This document shows, in pieces, positions 1-10,145 of a DNA stretch of 33,938 bases (its first letter is position 1; every line of letters starts with the position of its first letter). The notes under the pieces are model-generated. The model worked only from the letters and a program-made list of their open reading frames with translations. It made no database searches and was not told the origin of the DNA. The DNA lies in the NCBI GenBank assembly GCA_001775835.1, contig MEYP01000005.1, positions 13,457 to 47,394 of the forward strand, read 5' to 3'. The DNA is from Candidatus Azambacteria bacterium RIFCSPHIGHO2_02_FULL_52_12. Lineage in GTDB: Bacteria; Patescibacteriota; Minisyncoccia; GWC2-36-17; WO2-46-25. The position numbers were made by a program, and so were the translations under genes.

Positions 1-1
1 T

Positions 2-535
2 GACGCCATCCGCATCAATTTTGAAGTGAAGCGGGAAACCTGCCGATCGCCCTTGATGGTTCTGCGTCACAAGGAAGCCCATTGCATGGAGGGCGCCATG
101 CTCGCCGCCGCCGTCTTCTGGTATCACGGCGAAAAGCCGCTCCTTTTGGATTTGAAAGCCAACAGCAACGACGACGACCACGTCGTGGCGCTTTTTCGGC
201 AAGGAAACCTGTGGGGCGCCATCTCAAAGACCAACCACGCCGTCCTGCAATACCGGGACCCGATTTACAAAACCGTCCGCGAACTGGCGCTGTCGTATTT
301 CAACGAATATTTTCTGGAGAGCGGCGAGAAAACGCTCCGCAGCTACTCTGTTCCCTTTGATCTGTCGGGCTATCCGGGCGACTGGCTGGCCTCGCGGCAG
401 AATCTGTGGCATGTCGCCGTGGACCTCGACACGTCGCCGCATGTTGCTCTCTTGAAAAACGGCGCGGCGCGGCGCCTGCGAAAAGCGAACGCTCTTGAAA
501 TAAAAGCGAGTACGCTGGCGCAGTGGAAAAAATAA
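2..535 (+). CDS. Hypothetical protein, transglutaminase-like flavour (5' truncated by window edge)
   Basis: ORF is open to position 2 (DAIRINFEVKRETCRSPLMVLRHKEAHCMEGAMLAAA...); stop at 535. Confidence 0.6.
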   Translation, partial: DAIRINFEVKRETCRSPLMVLRHKEAHCMEGAMLAAAVFWYHGEKPLLLDLKANSNDDDHVVALFRQGNLWGAISKTNHAVLQYRDPIYKTVRELALSYFNEYFLESGEKTLRSYSVPFDLSGYPGDWLASRQNLWHVAVDLDTSPHVALLKNGAARRLRKANALEIKASTLAQWKK

Positions 536-536
536 G

Positions 537-1166
537 TTACTCGTCTTTCTTCGGGAGATTGAAATCGGGCGCGCCGCAGACATCGAGGTCTTCGCGCGTC
601 AGGGGCTGGCCCGTTATCGCCCGCTCGCGCATGAGCGCGCACGGCAGTTTGAGAAACGGCGGCCTTTTACCGGCGGCAAAGTCAGTTGTTGTGAGCCCTC
701 CGCGCTGTTCAAAGTGCGGGAAATCGACTTCATCGTCATGTTCAAGGCGGCAGTACGCGCCTATCCTGCCGAGCTTGTCCCAGTCGATGTCATACCCCCT
801 CCACCGGTCAACCACGTCCACCGCAAGGCCGTAGTTGTGGATGCTTTTGCCCGCCGGCGCATCCGTGACGATATGCCCGTTCACCGTCCTGCCCTGGTTG
901 TATATCTCGTCCTGTTCTTCAAACGTGCGGAAATCCTCGTTGATGCGCAGGGTATATCCGTAAAAAGTCGCGATGGGCATGAAGCAGTCGTTCACCTGCG
1001 CCAGAAAATTCGGGTCGATCATCGTCGGCAAGGGAACAGGCTTCTCTGGCGGCGACTGGTAGTCATTGCGCCGCTCGAAAGCATTGAAAGCGAAAGAAAG
1101 TCCGCCTGCCACAGAGACGGCAAAGACGGCGATGATGATAACAGAAAAGCGTTTACGCACATTCAT
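537..1166 (-). CDS. D-alanyl-D-alanine carboxypeptidase / M15 family peptidase with N-terminal membrane anchor
   Basis: 209 aa; SIHNYGLAVDVVD and DFPHFEQ zinc-binding motifs typical of M15; hydrophobic N-terminus. Confidence 0.85.
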   Translation of the reverse strand: MNVRKRFSVIIIAVFAVSVAGGLSFAFNAFERRNDYQSPPEKPVPLPTMIDPNFLAQVNDCFMPIATFYGYTLRINEDFRTFEEQDEIYNQGRTVNGHIVTDAPAGKSIHNYGLAVDVVDRWRGYDIDWDKLGRIGAYCRLEHDDEVDFPHFEQRGGLTTTDFAAGKRPPFLKLPCALMRERAITGQPLTREDLDVCGAPDFNLPKKDE

Positions 1167-1287
1167 TCCGTTATGGTAATATAATTTTAAATTCCGGTCT
1201 ATGTTTTATATTTCCTAGCGAGCCCACGCGAAAATTTATTTTTGTGATGGGCGAGCGACGGAAATTCAAGAAATGCCATGGCATTTC

Positions 1288-2496
1288 TTATTTCCTTTTT
1301 CGCGCAAAAAGAACCGCCCGCGCGGCAACCACCAGCGCCGCTCCCGCGATGAAGGGAGCCTGGATGCCAAGAACGCCGGAGCCGACGCCGGCAACAAGCG
1401 GTATCATGCCCTGCGAAAACGCCATGAGAGAACCGTTGATGCCAAGCGCCGCGCCTTGTTTGTCCGGCGAGACGCTCTTGCTGACCAGCGCGCTCATGTT
1501 GGCCATTGAAAGCCCGTTGGGTATCGCCAAAAACGGAATCAAGACGTATACAAATACGACGCTCGGCGCAAACGGATAGACGGCGAGCGTGCCAGCAAGG
1601 ACAAGAAGCGACCAGCGCAGTATCGCGCGCTCGCTGTATTTTTTAGAAAGGATCCGCAGGATAAAAAGCTGGGTGATAACGATCCACGCTCCGACAGCGC
1701 CAAAGAACGTTCCCAGGGACGCTTCGGAAAGACTGAATCGTGACACCAACAAAATTCCGATAAAAGAAATGAAGAACGAAAAACCTGATATATACAAAAA
1801 ACTCGAGATGTATACCGGACGCGCATCCACGTCCCGCAGGGCGGCTCTGATATTATGGATTCCCTTAAAAAACGTAAAGGCGCGGCGCGCAGTTTTGTCC
1901 TTGCGCGTTTCAGGAAGAAAGAGGGAGATGAAAACAATATTTGCAATGCCCATCATGCCGGCAACCAAAAACGGAGCGGCGGCACTGCCCGTGATATGCG
2001 CGATCCATCCGCCGAGCAACGGTCCTAAAATGAAACCGATGCCGAATGCCGCGCCTATCAAGCCGAAGTTTTTCGCCCTGTCTTTGGGCTCCGTAACGTC
2101 GGCGATGCTTGCCTGCGCAATGCTGAAATTGCCTCCCGCGAGTCCCGCGACCGCGCGCGCGAACAAAAGAAGACCAAGAGACGCGACTTCTATGCCAAAC
2201 CCGAAAAGCAACTGGGAAAGCGCGAGCACCGCAACGCCGACGGTCAGCAGGCGCTTCCTGCCGTATACATCAGAAAGCTCGCCCAAAATCGGCGCGGCGA
2301 TAAATTGCATAAGACCGAACAGCGCGGTGGTGGCTCCCGCGATAAGATACTGGGCGTTTTGCGAGTAGCCATGCAAAAGAAACGATGGCGAGCCGGGGTC
2401 GGTGAAAATGATCGGAATGATGGGAATAACCATCCCGATGCCGATCATATCGATCAACAATGTTGCAAAGAGCACCGGGAGTGTTTTTTTCTGCAT
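1288..2496 (-). CDS. MFS transporter (TetA-like / multidrug)
   Basis: 402 aa polytopic protein; GELSDVYGRKRLL motif between TM2 and TM3. Confidence 0.88.
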   Translation of the reverse strand: MQKKTLPVLFATLLIDMIGIGMVIPIIPIIFTDPGSPSFLLHGYSQNAQYLIAGATTALFGLMQFIAAPILGELSDVYGRKRLLTVGVAVLALSQLLFGFGIEVASLGLLLFARAVAGLAGGNFSIAQASIADVTEPKDRAKNFGLIGAAFGIGFILGPLLGGWIAHITGSAAAPFLVAGMMGIANIVFISLFLPETRKDKTARRAFTFFKGIHNIRAALRDVDARPVYISSFLYISGFSFFISFIGILLVSRFSLSEASLGTFFGAVGAWIVITQLFILRILSKKYSERAILRWSLLVLAGTLAVYPFAPSVVFVYVLIPFLAIPNGLSMANMSALVSKSVSPDKQGAALGINGSLMAFSQGMIPLVAGVGSGVLGIQAPFIAGAALVVAARAVLFARKRK

Positions 2497-2577
2497 ACGG
2501 TATTTTTGGATGACCTTTTAAAACCGCTTCACCGAAAGCTTTGCGCGTATTCCCCGGAAAATTGTACGACCAAAAAC

Positions 2578-2919
2578 TTAAAAAGAGAAATGCTTCGAAA
2601 ACTTCCCGACAAGCGGAAGCTCCGCTTCTTTGCCGCCAAGAACGTTCATGATCCCGATGACGGCAAGAACCAGCGTGGCGAGATTCACGATACCGAGAAG
2701 CGGCATCAAAGGCCACATGACCATGCCAAGAACCCATGTGCCAACCTCAATAACGAACAGCACAAGCCCTTGCTTGATGTGGAATTTCACGAACGGGTCG
2801 TCTTTCGCGGTGACGTACGGAACGATGACCAACGGCCCAAGATAGGCCAAAACCCCCATGAGCGTCTTGTTGCCCGCCGGCGGTGTGTTGTATTGAGAAT
2901 CCATGCCTCCATTATACAC
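2578..2919 (-). CDS. DUF4870-like small membrane protein
   Basis: 113 aa; LMGVLAYLGPLVIVPYVTAKDDPFVKFHIKQGLVLFV pattern. Confidence 0.75.
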   Translation of the reverse strand: MYNGGMDSQYNTPPAGNKTLMGVLAYLGPLVIVPYVTAKDDPFVKFHIKQGLVLFVIEVGTWVLGMVMWPLMPLLGIVNLATLVLAVIGIMNVLGGKEAELPLVGKFSKHFSF

Positions 2920-2941
2920 CGCCGCCCTCTTTCATACAAGG

Positions 2942-4879
2942 TCATACAAACACATAATCCAAAGTTTTCCTTTCGAGGTCGCCGGCGGCGATCTTTATTT
3001 TCACCACGTCTCCGACGGAATATTTTTTCTTGCTTTTGGTCCCTACCAGAGAATACGTTTCTTTGTTGAACACGTAAAAGTCGTCTTTCATGTCTTTGAA
3101 TTTCACCATGCCGCTCGCCTTGGTGTGCGACTCCTCCACGTACACTCCCCACGTCGTGATGCCCGAAATCACCCCCTCAAACACCTGCCCCACCTTGTCC
3201 AGCATATATTCCACCTGTTTGAGCGAGACAGAAGACCGCTCGGCATCGGTGGCGTTGATCTCCCGCTGGGACAGTTCTGCGGCAAAAGCATGATGCCACG
3301 CTATCTCCTCCGCGTTCAAATGCCCGCCTTTCAAATGCTTTTCCAAGATGCGGTGCACCAGCAGGTCGGCATACCGCCTGATGGGCGAAGTGAAGTGCGT
3401 GTAGTTTTCGAGCGCGAGCCCGTAATGCCCGATGTTCCCCACGGAATAGACCGCCTTGGCCATGGCCCGCATGGCGACGGTTTTCACCAGCGACTCTTCC
3501 GGCTTTCCTTTTATCTTCACGAAAATCTCATTCAACTCTTTCGACGAGATGTTCTCTCCCTTGGCCTGTATCTCATGCCCCAGCATCCGCAGGAAAAACA
3601 AAAGCTCGTCCACGGCATCTTTTTTGGGCGCGTCGTGAATGCGGTACACCGAAGCCCCTTTGTTTATCTTTTTAACTTCCCTGCTCAAATACGAAGCCAC
3701 CTCCCTGTTGGCTAATATCATGAACTCCTCCACGAGCTTGTGCACGTCGAGTCGCGGCTTTTGGGCGATGCTCACCGGCTTTCCTTTCGCGTCGAGCTTG
3801 AATTTCACTTCCTCTTTGTCAAAATCGAGCGCTCCCCCTTTCATTCTTTTCTCGCGTATGAGCTTCGCCAGCACATTCAGACGATGAAGCTCGTTGTAAT
3901 ACTCGCCTTTTTTTTCATCCAGCACTTTCTGCGCTTCTTCATACGCGAATCTTCTGTTGGAATTGATGACCGTCCTGCCCAGCCAGACCTTTTGGATATG
4001 CCCGTCCGCGGACATCGTCAGCACCGCCGCAAAGGTCAGCTTGTCCTCCCGCGGATTCAGACTGCAGATGTCGTTGGACAGCACTTCGGGCAACATCGGA
4101 ATGGTCCTGTCCACCAGATAAATGGAAACTCCGCGGTGGCGCGCCTCTTCGTCGAGTCGCCCGCCCGGTTTCACATAATGCGACACGTCGGCGATATGCA
4201 CGCCTATCTCGAACAGGTCATCGGCGACCATTTCAAACGAAATGGCGTCGTCAAAATCCTTCGCGTCAGCCGGGTCGATGGTGAACGTGGTGATGTTTCG
4301 AAAGTCCCTCCTTCCGGCGATGTCTTTGTGCGGTATCGGTTTTGACGCCTTCCCCAGCACCTCCGCCTCTTTTTCAACCTTGGGAGGAAATTTCATCTCA
4401 AATCCCTTTTCAAGCACGATGGATTCCATCTCCACGTCATTATCTCCTTTCTTGCCGAGCGCTTTCACGATCCTGCCTTCCGGATTCTTCTTGGGATCGT
4501 CCCATTTCACTACCCGCACCAGGACTTTCCAGCCGTCGTGGATTTTCCTTGATTCGGCGGGCGAAACAAAGATATCCGTGTACATTTTCTTGTCATCAGG
4601 AACGATAAAAGAAATAGCGCTTCCTTTTTTCTTGTCCACCGTTCCCACAAATTCCATCTTTGCCCGGCGCAATACTTTCGTAATCTCGCCGCTTGGCCGT
4701 TGCGCGCCCTGTTGCGGGAACATGGAAAACTCCACCTCGTCGCCGTGCAAAGCGGTGTTCAAAAACTGCGGTTCGATAAGGATGTCCGTCTCAAACCCGG
4801 CGGCCGTCACATACCCCGTCCCCGCCGACGTGATGCCGATGATCCCCCTTGAGCTTGATTGTGCGTCTTCTTTTTTCAT
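2942..4879 (-). CDS. rnr: Ribonuclease R
   Basis: 645 aa; RNB motifs DPADAKDFDDAIS and HIADVSHYV, YTHFTSPIRRYADLLVHR, C-terminal S1 domain. Confidence 0.95.
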   Translation of the reverse strand: MKKEDAQSSSRGIIGITSAGTGYVTAAGFETDILIEPQFLNTALHGDEVEFSMFPQQGAQRPSGEITKVLRRAKMEFVGTVDKKKGSAISFIVPDDKKMYTDIFVSPAESRKIHDGWKVLVRVVKWDDPKKNPEGRIVKALGKKGDNDVEMESIVLEKGFEMKFPPKVEKEAEVLGKASKPIPHKDIAGRRDFRNITTFTIDPADAKDFDDAISFEMVADDLFEIGVHIADVSHYVKPGGRLDEEARHRGVSIYLVDRTIPMLPEVLSNDICSLNPREDKLTFAAVLTMSADGHIQKVWLGRTVINSNRRFAYEEAQKVLDEKKGEYYNELHRLNVLAKLIREKRMKGGALDFDKEEVKFKLDAKGKPVSIAQKPRLDVHKLVEEFMILANREVASYLSREVKKINKGASVYRIHDAPKKDAVDELLFFLRMLGHEIQAKGENISSKELNEIFVKIKGKPEESLVKTVAMRAMAKAVYSVGNIGHYGLALENYTHFTSPIRRYADLLVHRILEKHLKGGHLNAEEIAWHHAFAAELSQREINATDAERSSVSLKQVEYMLDKVGQVFEGVISGITTWGVYVEESHTKASGMVKFKDMKDDFYVFNKETYSLVGTKSKKKYSVGDVVKIKIAAGDLERKTLDYVFV

Positions 4880-5856
4880 GAAATAAGATTTAAAATAAGC
4901 TTCACTGTTTTTTCTTTATGCGTAGGATTGCTTTCAGCCACGAGAACCGTTAGAGCGGTCAGTGCGGATGGAGTAAGTCTCACAACATCTAAAATACCGG
5001 TTTGCTTCAAAAACCACACGAAGGCAAAAGCACCGCTCCGCTTATTGCCATCGATAAAAGGGTGGTTCTTGACCATGAAATACAAAAGATGTGCCGCTTT
5101 TTCTTCAACGGTCGGGTAGACTTCTTTGCCTCCGAACGACTGCATTACATTGCCCACAATCCCGGAAACGGCCCCGGCGCTTCGTTCGGTGCCGAAAATG
5201 TCTGTTGCCTCTGATTTTTCAAGAAGCGACGTTTTCAGTTGCGCCAAGTCTTTCGATATTTCTTTCGCAGTAAACTCAACGTGCTTCTTGGTAAGTTTTT
5301 TCTTCGGGAGCAATTCTCTGTCATACGCATCAAGAGAAAGCCATGTGTCGGCAAAAAGGGAAACCAATTCCACAGCGTCTTTTGGGTGAAGCGCTGAACC
5401 TGCGGGAAGCAGTTTTTTAATATCTTCCACCACGCCCAAAAACCGCGCATGGTTTTTGGCAATACGATTTTTATTGATCGCATAACCGTCGATGATGTAA
5501 CCGCGAAGTGTTTTTGTCGCCCATTGGCGAAACAACGTAGCCTTTTTACTATTTACCCTATATCCAATCGATAGCACAAGATCAAGATTGTAATACTCGA
5601 CAGTTCTTTTTATGGAACGCTTTCCCTCAATTTGAACTGTTTCCATTTTGGAAACAGTTGCTTTTTTTATTAATTCTCCCGAATCAAAGATATTTTTTAT
5701 ATGCTTTGAGATAGCTGATTTTTGTACATTAAAAATATCAGCAACTTGTTGTTGAGTAAGATGAATAGTCTCTTGCTTTATATCTATCGCAAGCTCAAGA
5801 GCTCCTGACTTATTTTGGTAGATAACAATATTCTTCTGCATTATTTTCTTCGGCAT
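4876..5856 (-). CDS. RhuM family domain fused to Fic/DOC domain
   Basis: 326 aa; N-terminal RhuM-like HTH (LTQQQVADIFNVQKSAISKHIKNIF), C-terminal Fic motif HPFIDGNKRSGAF. Stop overlaps rnr start by 4 nt. Confidence 0.9.
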   Translation of the reverse strand: MPKKIMQKNIVIYQNKSGALELAIDIKQETIHLTQQQVADIFNVQKSAISKHIKNIFDSGELIKKATVSKMETVQIEGKRSIKRTVEYYNLDLVLSIGYRVNSKKATLFRQWATKTLRGYIIDGYAINKNRIAKNHARFLGVVEDIKKLLPAGSALHPKDAVELVSLFADTWLSLDAYDRELLPKKKLTKKHVEFTAKEISKDLAQLKTSLLEKSEATDIFGTERSAGAVSGIVGNVMQSFGGKEVYPTVEEKAAHLLYFMVKNHPFIDGNKRSGAFAFVWFLKQTGILDVVRLTPSALTALTVLVAESNPTHKEKTVKLILNLIS

Positions 5857-5931
5857 ATTGACAATGTAATGGAAATATTACCAAATATAAAGCCATTTTA
5901 CAACTCACCCGAAAATGCTCTGTAAGCAAAA

Positions 5932-5955
5932 GGGGGAGCATGTATACGCTCCCCC
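5932..5955 (-). terminator. Rho-independent terminator downstream of the 101-aa ORF
   Basis: GGGGGAGC / GCTCCCCC hairpin; minus-strand read continues CTTTTGC. Confidence 0.65.
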
Positions 5956-5973
5956 CTCTGGTATGTATTTTGC

Positions 5974-6279
5974 TTAGTATTCCCCGATCTGCGTTTCTCC
6001 CGTGCGAAACACTTTTTCGACGGTGGATTCACCAATGTACTCCACCCGCTGGTCGTTCCAATATCCGATGCCGATACCTCCCGTCTCGCAAAACGCGTTT
6101 CGCTCCGCAAGCGTGAAATGATACCCGGCATGCACCAACTCTCCCGACACGCGTTCCCCGACAAAATCGCCCGGGACGATGTGGTCGAAACAGATCGCGC
6201 ATTGCACGGTCACGCAATTTTTCATGGCTTCTGCCGCCTTCTTTTTCCATTTTCTCCATCGAAACCATTCAAAGAACAT
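5974..6279 (-). CDS. Hypothetical small protein (CxxC)
   Basis: 101 aa ORF with CAICF; followed by a hairpin terminator. Confidence 0.6.
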   Translation of the reverse strand: MFFEWFRWRKWKKKAAEAMKNCVTVQCAICFDHIVPGDFVGERVSGELVHAGYHFTLAERNAFCETGGIGIGYWNDQRVEYIGESTVEKVFRTGETQIGEY

Positions 6280-6342
6280 GCAATCACCTCCCTTCTGTAA
6301 ACGACATTAGCATATCTGACCCGGAAAGTCGAATTGCATCGA

Positions 6343-6960
6343 TTAGAACCCGAGCTTTTCGCGCACCAGGATCAGGTGCACTTTTCTTCCCATAAAGACG
6401 GGTTCCCGCTCGAAGATGACGAGCTTGGAAATGGCGCTCCCGCCCATACCGACCTCTTTCATGCGCTTGTCTTCAAGCGGAAGAACATGCTCGCGCACGC
6501 GCGCGAGCGCTCTATCGAGATTTTGCGTTATCTTCTGCGTGCTTGCGACGAATATGAGGTTTGGCGAAGTGAAAACGATGTGGGGCAACTGACTGCCGGA
6601 ATTGGAAGCAATGATAAACTCGCCCGTCTCTGCGACCGCGTGCACGCTCCCCAGATAATAATCCGAGAGAACCGCCTGCTTGCGGAGCGTTGCCTGTTTC
6701 GCGGAATCCTTCTCGGCAAGGATTTCCTCATGCAGATTCTTCCAGCCGTGCGCGCCCGATTTGAGCCAGTCCACATACCCGATTTCCTCCAGCGTGCGCG
6801 AGGAGCCGTTCATCACCGAAGCGCCCTTGGAAATAAGCTCTTTTATTTTCTCAAGCGCTTCCGCACGCGTATCGACCGATATGCCCTCAACACCGCGCTC
6901 CGCAAGCGCGGCAATGGTCTTTTGGATGGATTTTTCGTCTGCTAATGTTTCGTAGTTCAT
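6343..6960 (-). CDS. LUD domain protein (LutC/YkgG-like)
   Basis: 205 aa; SKGASVMNGSSRTLEEIGY ... AETGEFIIASNSGSQLPHIVFTSPNLIFVASTQKI. Confidence 0.85.
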   Translation of the reverse strand: MNYETLADEKSIQKTIAALAERGVEGISVDTRAEALEKIKELISKGASVMNGSSRTLEEIGYVDWLKSGAHGWKNLHEEILAEKDSAKQATLRKQAVLSDYYLGSVHAVAETGEFIIASNSGSQLPHIVFTSPNLIFVASTQKITQNLDRALARVREHVLPLEDKRMKEVGMGGSAISKLVIFEREPVFMGRKVHLILVREKLGF

Positions 6961-6969
6961 GTGAGTCTG

Positions 6970-8082
6970 TTATCGTTTCGGGCACGGCTCGCCGCCGGGA
7001 AGGCCGCACACTTTTATTTTTCCGCCGGAAGTAGTCGTGGGGGCCGTTGTGGCGGGTGCTGTTGGAGATGAAGGGGTTGCATCGGCGCTCGTGGAATCCT
7101 GCCCCGACGGAGGCACCACGCAATTGATTTCAAGGCGCTTCTTGGGTATCGCCCAACTGTAGTTTCGGCGTTCTCTTCCTATCCATGGTTTCCTTACTTG
7201 TTTCTCTCCTTCGAAAACGGTCATGGTAGTCTGAAGCGTGTAGTAAAACAAACTGCCGGCAAGAGGCGCGTCATAGCCCGCTTTGGCGCAGGTAAACCGG
7301 TTCGTTACCCGGTACTCTTCTGTGGCGGCGAGATCTGTTTTTTTGAGAATAATCTCCTGCGGTTCGACGCGCTCAAATGTTCTTATGCGATGCGGACTTC
7401 TGAAATCGGGGTTTACCTCCCATCGGGTGCCGTTCGCGATCTCAAGCATCGTATGGCGTCCGGATGCCTGAGCGACGTTTGGATCGGACTCGTCCCAATA
7501 CCCCCGAAACTCCCATTTTCCTCCGGGAGTGATGGCATAAGTATGATCGAATGACTGACCGACCGCGACGGTGATTTCTCCATCGGGGATATTCCGTGCG
7601 TCAAAGATCATCGCATCGGCCTTGGCGAGAAAATTGGAGAAGTGCGGCAACTCGCCGGAAACGGTAAGCGTCTTTTGTTTTTCATCCAACTGGAAGTCTG
7701 TGATATTAAGACCCTCAATCTTCCCCTCCTCGTCGGGATCAATAAGAAAAACCGGTGAATACGCCCTGTTCGGATCATACGGAAATGTAACCGATATCGT
7801 TGCGGGTTTCGAGAACGTAAGTCCGTCCGGCTCAAGCCGGTAGACTTTCACCAAATCAATGGGCTGATTGCTTTCTTTGATAACATCCGCGGGAGCAATC
7901 GCGGTCATTGTTATATCCCCGACAGCGCCACCCACAAGAACCGTGTCTTTGGGTATGCGCAGTTCCGCCGCGCCGTCATTCGCGCGCACAACAAAGGCAT
8001 CATCGGCCTTTTCCGGAAAAGCAAAGTACGCTCCCGCGAGCGCCAGCACAAGCAAAACCGCAAAAAGAGAAAGCTTCTTCAT
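6970..8082 (-). CDS. Secreted/anchored hypothetical protein with a beta-domain
   Basis: ORF given as 6970..8151; likely start MKKLSLFAVLLVLALAGAYFAF (signal or anchor) at 8082. Confidence 0.65.
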   Translation of the reverse strand: MKKLSLFAVLLVLALAGAYFAFPEKADDAFVVRANDGAAELRIPKDTVLVGGAVGDITMTAIAPADVIKESNQPIDLVKVYRLEPDGLTFSKPATISVTFPYDPNRAYSPVFLIDPDEEGKIEGLNITDFQLDEKQKTLTVSGELPHFSNFLAKADAMIFDARNIPDGEITVAVGQSFDHTYAITPGGKWEFRGYWDESDPNVAQASGRHTMLEIANGTRWEVNPDFRSPHRIRTFERVEPQEIILKKTDLAATEEYRVTNRFTCAKAGYDAPLAGSLFYYTLQTTMTVFEGEKQVRKPWIGRERRNYSWAIPKKRLEINCVVPPSGQDSTSADATPSSPTAPATTAPTTTSGGKIKVCGLPGGEPCPKR

Positions 8083-8123
8083 GTGGGTATTGTACCGCTT
8101 CTTAGCAATACCGCAAGACCCGC

Positions 8124-8645
8124 CTACATAACGCACTCCGGCGTTTCGCAATTGTTAGGGTCCCAGCAGAATCCCGATCCTTCCCCCACCGTGCAATTTG
8201 CGCCCACCGCATAGGAATCGCGGTCAAAGGCGTTGATTTCATAAATACTATCCCAGTCAAAACCATATGCCGCAAAGATGTCCGCTGTAGCGATCCATCG
8301 CTTCTCGCCCGTATCACCTTTGGGATAGAGCATGAATACGCGCGGATCGCCGACTGCCCGAACCAAATGCGACGTGGTGAAACCGTCTCGTACGGCGGGC
8401 GTTACCTCGCGGATATCCTCCCAACGCAAATGTCCGTAGTTATCAAATACGCTCGGACTCAAAACCAGCCGCTTGAACTTTTTTGCGCCGACATATTTCA
8501 CGATATAGACATCGATATCGCCTGCGGCACGGATCAATGCGCCATCAGGCAGGGTGAAAGTCGCGCTTTGAGCAGAAACAAAAAGGGCGGATGCGCCAAG
8601 CGCCATGACGCTCACCGCAAACGTAATGATATATTTTTTCATCAT
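8124..8645 (-). CDS. Secreted hypothetical protein
   Basis: ORF given to 8678 with a GTG start; MMKKYIITFAVSVMALGASALFVSAQ signal peptide begins at 8645. Confidence 0.7.
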   Translation of the reverse strand: MMKKYIITFAVSVMALGASALFVSAQSATFTLPDGALIRAAGDIDVYIVKYVGAKKFKRLVLSPSVFDNYGHLRWEDIREVTPAVRDGFTTSHLVRAVGDPRVFMLYPKGDTGEKRWIATADIFAAYGFDWDSIYEINAFDRDSYAVGANCTVGEGSGFCWDPNNCETPECVM

Positions 8646-8670
8646 GCTATTATTATACACCATAATCTCC

Positions 8671-8747
8671 AAAACCACCCAGAACTTCTTCAGGAAATCC
8701 TGCGCATCATGCGCACGGGCTGAATCCCCCTACGGCATTATCCCGCC
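8671..8747. repeat. Dispersed ~76-bp repeat, copy 1
   Basis: AAAACCACCCAGAACTTCTTCAGGAAATCCTGCGCATCATGCGCACGGGCTGAATCCCCCTACGGCATTATCCCG; matches 11451-11526 and 12509-12584. Confidence 0.9.
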
Positions 8748-8804
8748 CGGGCTCTTTTATCGCAAACATAGAGCTGCAAATAATACCGTCTCCGTCCCCA
8801 TTTC

Positions 8805-9314
8805 CTAGAGTCCGTGGTCCATTGTCTGGGCCATGAACCACTCATGAAAGGCATCAATAATTCGCGGGTCAGAGGAGCGATACGCAAGCTGGGCGCCATC
8901 GGCGAGCTCTTCATAGGCGACGGTAAATGCTCCCGGTGATTCTTTCAGCACAGCAATGCCCGGCATGCTTTCTCCGTGCAGGGTTTGCGGATCGCCAAAA
9001 TCTCCCTTGGCAAACCGCTCTTGCTCCGCTTTCAGGTGAGAACGGATAAGCGCGATCTGCTCGCGATCGTTCGGATCTTTTGCCCGTACCTGCTGGATAC
9101 CGCCCTCCGGCGTCTTATTGAATAAGTGCGTCGTTTTAGCCAAATCAAACGGCATGACCAGCGACCCTCGATCATGAATCATCATTTGCCGTTTGGCGAT
9201 ATCCGAAGGAGGCTGCACCCAAAGCGCATCGCCGCGCTGCCACCAATATGTGCCGCCTACAGCGATTGCGCCGCCAAAAGCAATGAGAATAAAAAGGATC
9301 GTCTTGCGTTTCAT
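8805..9314 (-). CDS. Conserved hypothetical membrane-anchored protein
   Basis: 169 aa; N-terminal TM; TTHLFNKTPEGGIQQVRAKDPNDREQIALIRSHL resembles a family sometimes misannotated as aspartate carbamoyltransferase. Confidence 0.65.
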   Translation of the reverse strand: MKRKTILFILIAFGGAIAVGGTYWWQRGDALWVQPPSDIAKRQMMIHDRGSLVMPFDLAKTTHLFNKTPEGGIQQVRAKDPNDREQIALIRSHLKAEQERFAKGDFGDPQTLHGESMPGIAVLKESPGAFTVAYEELADGAQLAYRSSDPRIIDAFHEWFMAQTMDHGL

Positions 9315-9339
9315 ATCGCGCTTATCTCATTTGTACGGT

Positions 9340-9795
9340 CTATATGATCCGGGTAAACACTTCCGCGCCTGCGCCGTCGTTGATCTGAAAAAGACGTATC
9401 CAGTCCGGCCGTACTTTGAACACCGAAAAATCATACCCGGGAATTTTCAGAAAAATATCGTAGTACGACTTCCGCTTCGTGAGAAACGCTCCCATGACCG
9501 TCTCGCGTTCCGTTCCCTCTACGGGTTCCGCGGTGCCTTCTATCTGGATGCTTACCGGTCCGGGCCCCGTACCGACAACCATCGCCACCCGGCGGTTATG
9601 CATGAGATTTTCATGCTTGCGCGTTTCGCGCCGCGTTGTGAAATAGAACGTCCAGTCGTCTTCCACGAAGTACGTGACGACGGCTGCCTGCGGTCTTCCT
9701 CCCGCGTTCACCGTAGCAAGCACGGCATGTTCTTGTTCCCGTAAAAACACCATGCAAAACTTTTGAGCATCCGCTTTGGTCATGCTACTATGCAT
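9340..9795 (-). CDS. Pyridoxamine 5'-phosphate oxidase family protein
   Basis: 151 aa; AVLATVNAGGRPQAAVVTYFVEDDWTFYFTTRRETRKHENLMHNRRVAMVVG. Confidence 0.85.
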   Translation of the reverse strand: MHSSMTKADAQKFCMVFLREQEHAVLATVNAGGRPQAAVVTYFVEDDWTFYFTTRRETRKHENLMHNRRVAMVVGTGPGPVSIQIEGTAEPVEGTERETVMGAFLTKRKSYYDIFLKIPGYDFSVFKVRPDWIRLFQINDGAGAEVFTRII

Positions 9796-9838
9796 TATAC
9801 CCCTCTCCGCCTCTTTTTGAAACCACTTCTCCCAGACA

Positions 9839-10132
9839 CTAGGATTTAATCTTAAACGGTCGCTTGTTAACCTCTTCTAGAATTCTCAGCGTCGCATGCA
9901 CCGAAAGATTGTCGCTCGGCAAAAGAATTAGACGATCGCCCAATTGATGAAGCAATGGACTCAAAAATTCATCCGCCCATGAGGGCGATAATGTGAATAC
10001 GCCGGAAAAATCAATTTCCAGCTCTTCATCTTGAGAAAGCTCGCGCAGGGTCGGCTGAAACGCCTTAAAGGCCTCACCCCCCAATTCCCGCGATAGCAAT
10101 GTTTTACCAAACTTTTCCAGTTGCAGTTTCAT
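9839..10132 (-). CDS. STAS-like domain (DUF4325) protein
   Basis: 97 aa; EIDFSGVFTLSPSWADEFLSPLLHQLGDRL. Confidence 0.75.
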   Translation of the reverse strand: MKLQLEKFGKTLLSRELGGEAFKAFQPTLRELSQDEELEIDFSGVFTLSPSWADEFLSPLLHQLGDRLILLPSDNLSVHATLRILEEVNKRPFKIKS

Positions 10133-10145
10133 ATATTTTTATTTA

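Noticed and set aside
82-360. Arg/Pro-rich ORFs overlapping the first gene and many others in GC-rich blocks
   Set aside because: Antisense or out-of-frame shadows of confident genes; low-complexity composition and no family motifs.
8367-8723. Repeat-encoded peptide NHPELLQEILRIMR as a conserved gene
   Set aside because: In-frame stop in two of three copies and no start context; treated as non-coding, though a decayed coding origin cannot be excluded.
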